Shown here: in pieces, positions 13,201 to 25,200 of the stretch | How the letters are laid out: the number at the start of each line of letters is the position of its first letter | How positions within the stretch are numbered: the stretch's first letter is position 1 | Program-made: the position numbers and the translations under genes | Notes under the pieces: generated by a model | Told to the model about the DNA's origin: nothing | The model's database searches: none | What the model saw: the letters and a program-made list of their open reading frames with translations, nothing else | From: Pseudoips prasinana | Lineage: Eukaryota; Arthropoda; Insecta; Lepidoptera; Nolidae | Direction: 5' to 3' | Assembly (NCBI GenBank): GCA_951640165.1 | Contig: OX621266.1 | Coordinates: 8,494,001-8,558,000 of the forward strand | DNA length: 64,000 nt

Positions 13201-16200
13201 TTGCTGAAGTAAGTGTTCGGATAAGTCAATGTCAATCGGGTCACGAGGGTCAAAATGTCCAGTTATTAAATCTATTGGTCTACATTTCGTAAAGCTATGT
13301 ATAGAACGATTGTATGCTAAGATGGCATACGGCATGAGATTTACTGCCGGTTCGGTAGTTTTATCGAGTTTTAGTATTCTAAGGTGTTCAAGGACAGTAG
13401 AATGGAATCTTTCTACAATACCATTGTCATTTGGGGAGTGTGCTAATATTTTATGATGCTGTATCTTATGAATTCGAACAAATTCGTAGAACAACTGGTT
13501 GGTAAACTCAGGGCCTCCGTCCGTAACTACAGTAAGAGGGATACCATGATGTGTGCAAAATACTAGTATGGCCTGTACAACACTTAGAGCAGTACTATCT
13601 CTTAGGTGGTACGCCTGGGCGTACTTTGAGAAAGCATCTACAATTGTGAGGTACTTCTCGTTCTGAGCGGTAAACAAATCAAGGTATTATTTGAAAAGGT
13701 TTAGACGGGGGTGGAACTATTGAAAATCTTTGTTTAATGGGGTTTCGGTCGTATTTAGCTTGGCCACAAATACTACACTCATTAATATATTTTGCAATAC
13801 ATTCTTTCATTTTGGGCCAATAGTATCTAGAAGATAAAGCCATATAACACTCGGTTATACCTCGGTGGTTGGTTTTACCTTCATGATATTTCTTTATAAT
13901 TTCTTGTTGGCGTAAATACTTTTTAACATTCTCTATTTCAACTTTAGTGAGGATAAGATTCATAGATGAGCTTTTAAAGTTTTCTTGTATAATAGGGATG
14001 ATCTTGTACATTGCGAGAGGGGGATTAATGATAATACCGGTTTTAACCTTGGGATTAACGAATTCTTTAACTGCGTTAACAACGTCATTTGTCAAGTTAG
14101 ATTCAGAAAGTTGTATAGTCGTTCGAGTATGGGTCTCGAATGGTTTTGTCACTGTCGGTCGCTTCTTAATGTCACCTACTAATACAAAGCAAATTTGTCT
14201 ACAAAATTTGTTGAGAGGTTCGTCGGAAATTGGGATCTCTAAGATTGGTATTTCGTTACTGGTATGGACTGTCGCCGTATCGGAGTTATCTTGATCGATT
14301 GGTATGTCATGGGTGTTCGTAGGGGCTGTTAAGGTATCGGAGCCTGTAATTGAATGATTCTTTTCAGATACATTAACTACTATAGAATTAGTGTCCTCGT
14401 TATAAAGTTCTATGCGGGACAAGGCATCTGCATTGGTGTTTTGTTTTCCTTGCTTGTAGATGGTAGTGAAGTTATACTCGCTCAATTTGGGCCTCCAGCG
14501 TGTTAATCTGGAGCCGGGCTCTTTGAGACTCATAACCCATTGCAAAGGTCGGTGGTCGGTTACAATTTTAAACTTTCTTCCAAACAAGTATGGCCGGAAG
14601 TATTTGGTAGCCCAAACAATGGCTAACAACTCCTTTTCAATTGTGCTGTAATTAATTTCGCTTGAGTTTATTGTTCTAGATGCATATGCTATTGGTTTAT
14701 CATTACCTATTTGTCCTTGGGAAAGTACCGCACCAATTGCAAAATTGGAAGCGTCTGTTGTCAATACAAAGTCCTTAGTGAAGTCAGGATATTGAAGAAT
14801 AGGGTCGTTGGTCAGTAGTATCTTACATTTTTCGAAACAGTCAATGTACTTGGGGTCGTTATAAGTTATCTTAGAACCCTTCTTTAGGCATTGCGTCATT
14901 GGTTTTGTTATGCGGGCAAAGTCTGGGATAAACTTCCTATAGTAACCGAGCAAACCTAGGAAACGTTTTATCTCCGTTGCTGTCTTTGGGATGGGAAATC
15001 TCTGAATTGCCGAAATTTTATCAGGATTGGGCTTAATACCGTCTTTGCTTATTACGTGTCCTAAATATTCTGTTTCTAACTTTAAAAATTCCGACTTGTC
15101 CATCTGAATTTTGAAGTTCGATTCTCTTAGTCTCTTAAAAACTTTCTCTAAATTAACCATGTGTTCCTGTAAGGAGACACTAAAAACTATGATATCATCT
15201 AGATATACTAGACATATGTTATTCTGAAGGTCCCTAAGGACATTATCCATCACACGCTAGAACGTGGATGGACTATTCTTTAGGCCCATGGGCATCCGCA
15301 TATATTCGAAATGTCCATGCTCTACATTGAAGGCAGTCTTGTGAATATCAGCTGGGTTCATTTCCACCTGATAAAATCCACTGGCAAGGTCTAGGGTTGT
15401 GAAATAGTGACAGTTACCGAGCTTATCTAATACGTCATTAATATTAGGAATGGGGTATTTATCGTCTATGGTTTTTTCGTTGACTTTCCGAAAATCGACA
15501 ACGATACGCCATTTTATTTTACCAGACGCATCGGCTTTCTTAGGAACTACCCAAATAGGAGAGCTCCAGGGTGATTGTGAAGGGCGAATAATACCTTGGT
15601 CAAGCATTTTTGAAATTTGTTCCTGAACTTCCTGTCTGTGAACGAAAGGGTATCTATAGGTCTTAGTGTAGACAGGTAATTCGTCTGTGGTATTAATATT
15701 ATGTTTAATTTTATTGGTGAAAGTTAAGGGTTCACCTTCTAGATAGAAAACGTCAACATATTTTGCACAAAGGGATTCTAAATTGGCTCGTTCTTCCGGA
15801 TTCAGATGTTCGGTACGTAATCGAGAAAGTACTTCAGATGTGCGGTTATTTAGTTGTTGATCGGGCGTACTTTGTATATTAAAAATCTCAGGTTTAACTG
15901 GTCGATCCATAGAAAATACTACGTCGTGCTTACTAGGGTTGGTGATTTCTATAATACCACGGTTATTCTTTACAGTGGTGAGGTGACGCAATCACGTATG
16001 ATGCAGTTGGACATTGTTTGTTCTGTTATCAATGCGTCGCCGTCATGGAAATTAATTGGGACGTGAATTATTTTAGATGAATTAGCCGCTATTATGTCTT
16101 CGTATAAATTACAATTACGAGACTCATACATACGTAAAGGGTTGGTGGACTTTCGCGTTACTAGGACCTTGGCTTTCAAATCGATGTTAGACTCTAACTT

Positions 16201-19200
16201 TTCTAATAAATCTAAACCAATTAGTCAGTCAAAGTAATTATGGAATTTATATATAAAAAGGGTTATGTCACAATCTTCCTTAAACTCCTGAAAGCATGGC
16301 AAAGTTATCGAATAGTTGTTACGAGTGGTTGCATGAATATTGGTGACTTCGAAAGGTTCAAAGTTACCATTAATATTAGAGTAATACATATCTACTGCTT
16401 CGGGGCTTATGAATGATTGATTCGCGCCTGTGTCTATTAATAATTTTAAGGGTGGATCTGCTATCTGTATGTAAGGAAGCTGTCTTTGTGTTTGTAAGTT
16501 TATCTCTATTTTGGCTTGTCGGATTTCTGAGCTATCTGAAAATCCTGGCTTTCAGTAGTAACCTCCTCCTGAGGGTCCTCCACAAAAGCTGGGACATAAT
16601 TACTACAGACTTGCTGGTCATATAGGGGCTCATACGTTGTTTCAAGGTAAGGGGTCTCGTAACATTCATAATCATATTCAGGATAGTCATAATAGTCATA
16701 GAAATCAAATTCATTCATGTTCATTTCCCGAGTCTTAAAATAGTTCGTAGGAGGCGGATTTCCGTGTCTCGTCCAGTCATGTCCGGTCACAGGTCTAGGT
16801 AGAGGTTTAGGTACGAAGTGACTTACGCCACTCATAGGCTTATTATGAGGCCGTTATTATGAGGCGTATATCCTGGCCTTTGTTGGGGCATTCGGAAAAC
16901 GTTACTTTGCGGTCTATTATTGGATGGGGGTGCGCTAAACATCTGTTGCGTTCGCGTGGGGCCACGATTAAAAGGCATTTGGGGTCTCCAAACTTGCATT
17001 GGCCTTGGTTGTTGGAAACCTGTGGGTTTCGAAGTGCCTGGTAAATTATTATTAGGGGGTAACATATTAAATGGTCGCATGGGTGGTAAATTGAAGGTCT
17101 TATTTGCATTACTATAAGTATCAAATGAAGACGTAGACTGCATTCTCCGCTCCGGCAAGTGGTCGTTACGTTGCTGTAAATACAGTGTGTTAACTTCTTC
17201 ATGGACAAATTCGAGCGCTTTCTCTATAGTATCCGGTCGCATACACCGAATACGGGAACCTAGAGGCTCCTTGAGGCCGTGAACAAAAGCTTGCAAAGTT
17301 AATTTTTTATAGAGAGCGCGTTTTGCCTCTATTGTGGTTGGAACTGTTTCGTGCAGCGTGACATACGTCATTATAGTACTAAAGAGACTTTGGCACTTTT
17401 CGTAAAACTCTTGTGGGGACAAATGTCTCTGGTTTAAGAGGGCGAGGTCATTGTATAAAGCTGTCTCATCTCGCTGGTCCGAACAATTATTTATTAAAGC
17501 ATTTTTTATGCCTTCCCAGTTTTCTGGTATGCCGTTAGAATTAATGGTGCGTGCGGCATGGCCGGTAATTTTATTGAGGATGCCGTTGAGCAATGCTAAG
17601 TTACTGAGCTGATATGCAGGGTCGGCTTGAACAAACTGTAATACTAGCTGGTCGCATAAATGGACAAACCGCGTAAGCACATTAGGGTTCCCATCAAATT
17701 CGGGTAATAGGCGTAAGGCCTTGTAAACTTGGTCTACTAAGTCTACACTCATGTTGGTATTTAAGTAATTTCCTAAATTTAACGTATCACTAAATTCGGT
17801 TTCTTCTAAAATACTATCTAAGTTCCGATTTGCATCGATCTGCAAGATTCGGTTATTACTAGATGACCCAGAGGTCCGCGATTCCCGTGGGTGGAAAATT
17901 TTGGAAACTTTAAACAACCACGTGGGAGATTAACACTCTAGGAAATAGAAAAAATTACAAAAGGATTTGATATATAAAAGGAAAATTATAATTAGGAACG
18001 GTAAGCCACTCTAGTACGATCTAGGTACTTACCAATTAATCTGCATATCTCTGCGGTATCGATTGCTGGATACTCTGCTGGCCACAGCTGCTGTAGGTTC
18101 TTGATAGCCGCTCGTGATTCTTGATTCACTGATTTTATGACTATTCTACCGTGTCTGCGCCAATTACGATAGCTGCAGCCAGGAGATGCAAAAAAATGCA
18201 AATTTATTTAAAGTAATTTAATTCTCTAAAGGTTACAATTATTACTAAAACTAAGTACGTCCTAATTAATCAAAGAATGATCAAAGAGTGTCCGTTCCAC
18301 GTTCCCATGACATAGGAAACCTCGGTTGACGTCAATGGCTGGCTCACGTTATGCTGCGCTTGCGCCTCGTGTCGTTGGGGCCGTGTTAAGTGTTTGTAGG
18401 GCGATGCTGGTGCGGCAATTTACAAGGGTAGGCTATGTGTAACAGGCATATAAATAGTATTAGAATAGAATAATCTTTATTGTACACACCCACACACAAC
18501 AAATTCATAAGACACTAATAACACAATCATGTACAATGGGCGGTCTTATCGCATCAAGCGATTTCTTCCAGACAACCTTTGGATGGATAGGAGCTGTAAT
18601 TATTTTAAATATAGTAAGTAAGTGCAACAAATAAAAAGTAGATAAGTATAAAAACATGAATAAATATAAACGTATACAATTATACATAAATATATATAGA
18701 TATAATAATACTATGTATTAATACAATACAGTGCATACTATTCTTACAACTTAAAAAATACATAAATATTATATTGGACAATAAGTGACTTAACAAACGT
18801 AGGTAGTGCTCTCTAACTGCTTTATTGAACGTGGTAAGAGTTTGGGCAATAATTCCGTTTGCCACCACCGCGCCGTCTCCGTTTTGGTTTTGACAATTTT
18901 TCGTAAATTTCACCTAACATCAGTTTTCGATTTTTTTCTCGTACTGTTGTGTTCAACAGTACGAGAAAAAAATCGAAAAACTGATGTTAGGTTAGTTAGT
19001 TCAAGTTTTTTTTTGTGATAACTAATAACCATAGTTTAACCTAACACCCTAGAAAGTATGGTTTATCTAAACGTTGCAGAACTACTTATAATTTATTCGA
19101 GAGTTCAAAATTAGGGTTTGAGCTCAACACTACGCAAAATCGTAGAACATACATGGTGGTGATTCGGATACTCATCATCATAAAGTATCTAAATGTATCT

Positions 19201-22200
19201 TTTGCGTTTGAACGTCAACTCCTCGGCCAGCCTGTGTAATATTATGACATCTATAGAACATTTATAAAGTATTTCTGTATATGCATATCATTTTATAGTT
19301 CCTAAAAAATAGAATTACAAAATAAATGTCACTTGAGAACCTTTCCAAGAATGTTACGTTGTAGGGTAAAGACATTGTAATGTGGGTTTCAGTTCAATCT
19401 GTCCATTCCCGACGAGCCGGCCGTCACCGAGGACACGAAGCGCGTGCTGAACGGCGAGGTGGTGGCCGCGCTGGCCAAGGTGCTGTGCATCGAGATCGCG
19501 CTGCACACGGCGGACGGGCACGACATGGTGCTGGAGCTGTGGACCGGGCGCCCGGCGCCGAGCACGGCTCGCCCTCCGCCGTCTACTACCGCATGAGCGT
19601 CATGCTCAAGTCCACGCTCACCATCTCGAGGATCACCCCCGCCTACAAGCTCTCGCGCTCGCAGCACGACGAGTCTTACCGCATCTCCCACAAGATCTAC
19701 GGCGGTGAACCTGATCGCGAAGTTCTAGGTGAGGCGACCGTATCGTCCGTTACACATCTTCTATCGTATTCTATATACGGGCAGCTTTGAATCATTCGTG
19801 ATCGCAGGCGAAAGGCGCAGAGTGATCAAGGTGAGCGAGCTGCACACGCCCATCGGCACGCTGACCATCGAGGTGGTCTACCGCACCGAGCTCACGGTGG
19901 CGCCGGACGCACCGGCCGTGGCCGTCGGGCTCGCCAGCGACGCCTTCCACCTCGACACGTCCAGGTGAGATACCCAACCGACCCCGGTGTTTAGACGTGG
20001 TCTGATGTCGTACGAGAGTAACTGACCATTAAGTACCTAACTCACTTTACCCCTTTTAAATATGTGTTATCGGTCGCTGTCCCTACTCATCCTAATTAAC
20101 CTAGGTATCTAATTATGTATACCACTCGATACTAATATCATAATAAATTTAAATCTATCATCATCATCAGTATCGTATCAGCCAATAGACTCCCACTGCT
20201 GGACAAAGGCCTCGCCTAAAGATCTTCACAATTGCCGGTCTTGCGCTGCCCGCATCCATCGGCTTCCACAAGATCATCGGTTCATCTTGTAGGGGGCCGA
20301 CCCACGCTGCGTCTTGGGGTCCTGGTCGCTACGCGAGAACCTTTCTGAACCAGCGACAGCTGGTTCTACGAGCTAGGTGCCCTGTCCCCTGCCACTTCAG
20401 CTTAGTAATTCTTCGGGCTATGTCACTTACTTTGGTCCGCCTGCGGATTACAACATTTCTGATTGGATTTCGCAGGGAAACTCCAAACATAACCCTATTC
20501 ATTGCTCTATCCATTGCTCTTTGGGTGACCCTAACCCAGAGACCTCCTTCTCGAAGTTGGACCTACCTAGTTGGATAGTCTGTTCTAGGTATATATAGTT
20601 CTCTACAACTTCGATTGCAGAATCTCCCATCTTAATTACAACATAAAATTATTACTATTGAAAGTATTGATACTGATCTTAATCTAGCTCCACAACATAA
20701 TGCTATCATTTAGAATACATTTGAAAATCAAGCATAATACGAATCAAGGGAACAGAAATAAGTTGGACTTATATAGAAAACATATTTAACAAGACGTTTA
20801 TTTCAAGTAACATGACTCACATTTGTTAGTAACTACACTCGCGAGCAACCAAATCGACTCAAGCCTAGACGGCGCACATATACATTGATTTTCCTAAAAC
20901 GATAAATGGTAATTACAAAAGTGATATGTCATTCGAAAGCTGAAGAATTAGGCTTTCAATTAACATCAATACCTTAAAAAAAACTAAGCGCTGATTTATT
21001 GACACATTTTAATTGGCCGTCAGCGTAAATTACCTCTTTAGGAATCCACGACTTGCGCTACCTGCTCCCGCTATAAAACCCCCCACTTCCGGTTTATCTT
21101 ATCAGTTGCTTGTTACAGGTTGACCGGTACACATCTCCGTAAATTGCATTCCTTGTTTTCGCTAACCCATGGATACCACACCAGAAGAAGCCGCTCAAGT
21201 TGTTGCCTTGTTGCAACAAGGGTTAAGTCAGCGAGCAATCGCTGCCCAGCTCCACTTGAGCCAGTCTTCTGTATCCCGAGTATACAGACGGTTCCAAGAG
21301 ACTGGTGCCTTCAATCGGAGACCAAGAACGAGCCGCCACCGGTGCACTTCAGAGAGAGACGACCGCTTCATTGCCTCAACCTCGCTGCGCAATCGACACC
21401 TTACGGGCGTTGATGTGCAGCAAGAACTGAGACGTGTACGACAAGTGGCTGTCAGCGAGTGGACAGTGAGAAGACGCTTGAAGGAAGCCAACTTGACGCC
21501 AAAAAGACCTGCGACGGGCCCTAAGTTGACTGCAGGCCACCGACAAGCGCGCCTTCAATTTGCTCGAGAGCATCTCAATTGGAGCGTTGCGCAATGGCGA
21601 TCGGTCCTGTTTACTGATGAGTGCAGAATGTGTCTGCATGGCAGTGACAGGAGAGGCCGAGTCTACAGGCGTCCGGGAGAACGATTTGCCCAATGTTGTT
21701 TCGCTGAAACAGTGGCATATGGCGGCGGTTCCTGCATGATGTGGGCTGGTATCTCTTTAGAGGGAAAAACCGAACTTGTTTTCGTGCCTGGGGGCGGCCG
21801 AGGAGGCGGGCTAACAGCTGATCGGTACATCACCGACATTCTACTGGATCATGTTGTGCCCTACGCAGGGTTTGTCGGTGAAGACTTCGTGTTAATGCAC
21901 GACAATGCCCGCTGCCACACGGCACGAGTCACTCGACAGTTTCTGCAAGAGGTCGAATTACGCACGATGGACTGGCCTGCGCTCAGTCCTGACATGAATC
22001 CCATCGAGCACTTATGGGACGAGCTTAAAAGAAGAGTTCGGGCCAGAAATCCAGTCCCTTCAAGCGTAGACGAGCTAAAGACAGCATTATTAGAGGAGTG
22101 GGACGGCATTCCTCAAGAAAATGTCAAAAAATTGATAAGGTCCATGAAAAACAGACTGCGGGATGTAATTAGGGCTAGAGGGGGCAATACGAAATACTGA

Positions 22201-25200
22201 TTTAAATAAAATAATTTAATTTTTAATTTTTTTTGTTTAATTTGTCAAATACGAGACACATACCCTTTTTCCTAAATTCCCGTTTTTCCTACTTTTGCAT
22301 TCAGACATCATTTATTTCAAAAATGATGGATGGATTTCAATGATAATGATATCAAATTAAAGCTGACATCTTAAGCTTTCGAATGACATATCATTTTAAT
22401 AATTTCCATTCATGATTTTAGTTGTATCAATGTATGTGTGCGCCGACAAGGCTTGAGTCGATTTGGTTGCTCGCGAGTGTATAATAAATGTGGTACGATT
22501 CACTGGACGATGCATAGTCAAATAATGACAAAGTGACGAGCCAATGTGGTTAGTCCCAGGAGGAGTCGCGGCGAGAGAAAGGAGCTGGACCTGAGCAAGC
22601 CGCTGACGGCGGGCGCCTTCGTGGACGAGGTGCAGCTGCGGCGCCTGCACGCGCAGCTGGGCGCGCGCCCCGCCTCGGCGCCCGCCCCACACTCCGCCCC
22701 ACACTCCGCCCCGACCCCCGCTTCACACCACCTATTACAGGTCGCTATTCCTAATTTATTTAAATAATTAGTCAGGTTACAATATGCACTTGATCAGGCA
22801 AAATACGTACGCGTACTCTTGAACTGGGGAGTTCGGTGCAACTTCTTGGGAGCGGTCAATGAATACAGGTTAAAATGTAAAATATAAACCCATAGAACTT
22901 GCAATTCAATAATATAATTTAATTGAATTATAAATACGCATATATTTTGGCTTCTGATATTTGGGAGATTTATCATTATAAAATTTGCCACTATGTCCAT
23001 TTTCAAGTGTATTTTAACGCAAACATTTTTTCATTCTGGATCAAATTCGAATTATAATTGAAATCACATTATTTAATGAAATCGTCGGATTATAATCATC
23101 CGTATTCTAGATACCTATAACTATGTTGACTGTTTCGTTTGCCTAACGATAGCGTGTTCAACCGTACTTAATGACAGTGACATGTCCTGGGTTCATATCC
23201 TCGCTATTTGACATGTGTGCGTGCCGGCAGCCGGAGGTCGCGATGCCGCAGCCGGACGGGCAAAGCGCGAGCTGCAGCCGCGCCGTGGACGTGCCGCGCG
23301 CGCGGGACCGCCGCGCCGGCCTCATGGTGAGTGCGCGTTACGTCACCATACACACGATGGGAGCATGCCGAGCTTGCAACGGGGGAGTTCAGAGTGAAGT
23401 CGTTAATTGCCTTCGGCCATATAGTGCGTTACATCGAATAGTTCCTATGCCGTCATGTTGGCAGTAGTGTAAATAAATGTTGGCATTATTACCCATTCTG
23501 TGCTACCATAAAATCAGGGAGATCAAGATGTATCTGAGTAGCACCCGTGACATCGCACACGCCTTATGTGATGACTTTTACGATCTCCTGTTTTTAAATC
23601 ATTTAGCTTTAAATTATATTAATCTAAATTATAAACCTGTCTGCTTTCAAAATTTTTTCCACATTACAACTTATTACCTGCGTTATACGAATAGGATACC
23701 ATTCATAGCCATAACCGTCGTAAAAGTCGACTATATGAAAGTCATATTACAAAACTCATATGAAGTCGCGAGGACAGCTGGTTTGTACATTAATATTTTA
23801 GAGATATAGTAGGGAAATTAAAAATACAGAATCAATGAGTAAAAATAAACGTATTTTAATTTTATTAATTTCGACAGTAGCTGTGTTCATCTAAAATGTC
23901 TACATCTGACATTTCCTCATCTTCGATGTCATCAGAAGTGTCACTATCAACTCATACTTCGATTATGAACCTATCCATTTCACTATCTATAGATGAGACA
24001 TCGGCGTAGTATTTTTCTTCAATTTTTATTACGTGCTCACATTCTTTCCTCCATTCCTCTTCAGTGATTGTTGCAAATGCTTCTTCACTAATTTGTACTA
24101 TCTTATTGGCTTCCTGACCCACGTTTTTTTCTGCAATTCATGCTTTTAATACACTCCATATGAGCTCAATGGGATTCAAATCACAATGGTAAGGTATTCC
24201 CGCTTTATGGCCATTCTCTTTCAGCATCATATCTGCTTCATATACAGGTGGCTGTTTGTGCTCTTTAATAATTTCATACAGCTGTGCCTTTATCATCGTA
24301 GGCAAATAAAAAAGACCTTTATTTGTGATCCAGGATTGCATTTCTGACTTAGTACTGGCCATTGTAGGTGGCTTATCGATCTGCACAGTATAGTAGAATG
24401 CATTATCCATGACAACAATTGACTGTGGAGGTAGATTTGGTATTAATTTTTCTTTAATCCACTTATTAAAATTAACTTTATTCATGTCATCATGATAATC
24501 ACCTGATTTTGATTGTGATCTAAACATCAGCTGAGCTTGGGGTATGAAGCCCATGGCGCCTCCTGCGTGAACGATAATCCACCGTGGTCCATTGGAATCT
24601 GAGGATAAAACGCCTTCTTCAGTTTCACTTTGCCAACATTTTCCAGCACAATATGTAGCGTGTATGTATGATTCGTCTAAATACACAACTGGCCGCTGAG
24701 TTCCAAGACGATTTATTCGCAATTCTTCCAAGTATCGATGACGCCAGGCGACGATGTCATATCTCTCCATTAAAACCTTTCTTTTGGATTTACCTTTTTT
24801 TTAAAATAAATCCCATATTTTTATAACTCTCAACGAAGTGGTGCGACTCCCTTTATAATCTATGTCATTTCGCATTTCATTCAATAATTTCGTCAGTGTA
24901 GGCAATTCCTTTCTTACGGCATAAAATTTATGTATTTTATGCCTTATAGCACACTGTTCGAAGTCATCCAGTTCGTAAGTTTTTCGTCGAGGACCACTTT
25001 TGCGCGGTGTTGTAATTTTTTTCGAAGTTGACGCTGCTCCCTTACCTCCTTTGGTGATTTTCGATACTGTTTTTTCAAGAGTGAAACGAAATGTTACAGA
25101 AATTTTCACCCGCACTATGCTATAACGCAAATAGTATAGAGTGTAATAGACCTTTTTCATTAAAATATTCTTGATCTCTGATTTAAATTTATTGTAGAGC

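Larger units (their letters stand above)
10890..18444 (-). mobile_element. Errantivirus (env-bearing Ty3/gypsy element), complete but broken
   Basis: The element lies on the minus strand with LTRs at 18162-18444 (5') and 10890-11174 (3'). Gag, protease, reverse transcriptase, RNase H, integrase and Env follow in the usual order. A 4-bp duplication, GGCA, flanks it (10886-10889 and 18445-18448). The LTRs differ by one substitution and a poly-A length of 9 versus 7, so the insertion is young. All the main reading frames carry stops or frame changes. It resembles lepidopteran TED-type errantiviruses (family knowledge). Confidence 0.9.

Noticed and set aside
19389..19977. Minus-strand ORFs of 61-100 codons in the GC-rich exons
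   Set aside because: They are shadows of ATG13 exons 2 and 3.
21228..22109. Minus-strand ORFs and a short plus ORF over the Tc1 element
   Set aside because: They are shadows of the transposase frame.
23477..23809. 110-codon ORF in ATG13 intron 5
   Set aside because: It is AT-rich with no motif, lies inside an intron, and has no splice support.
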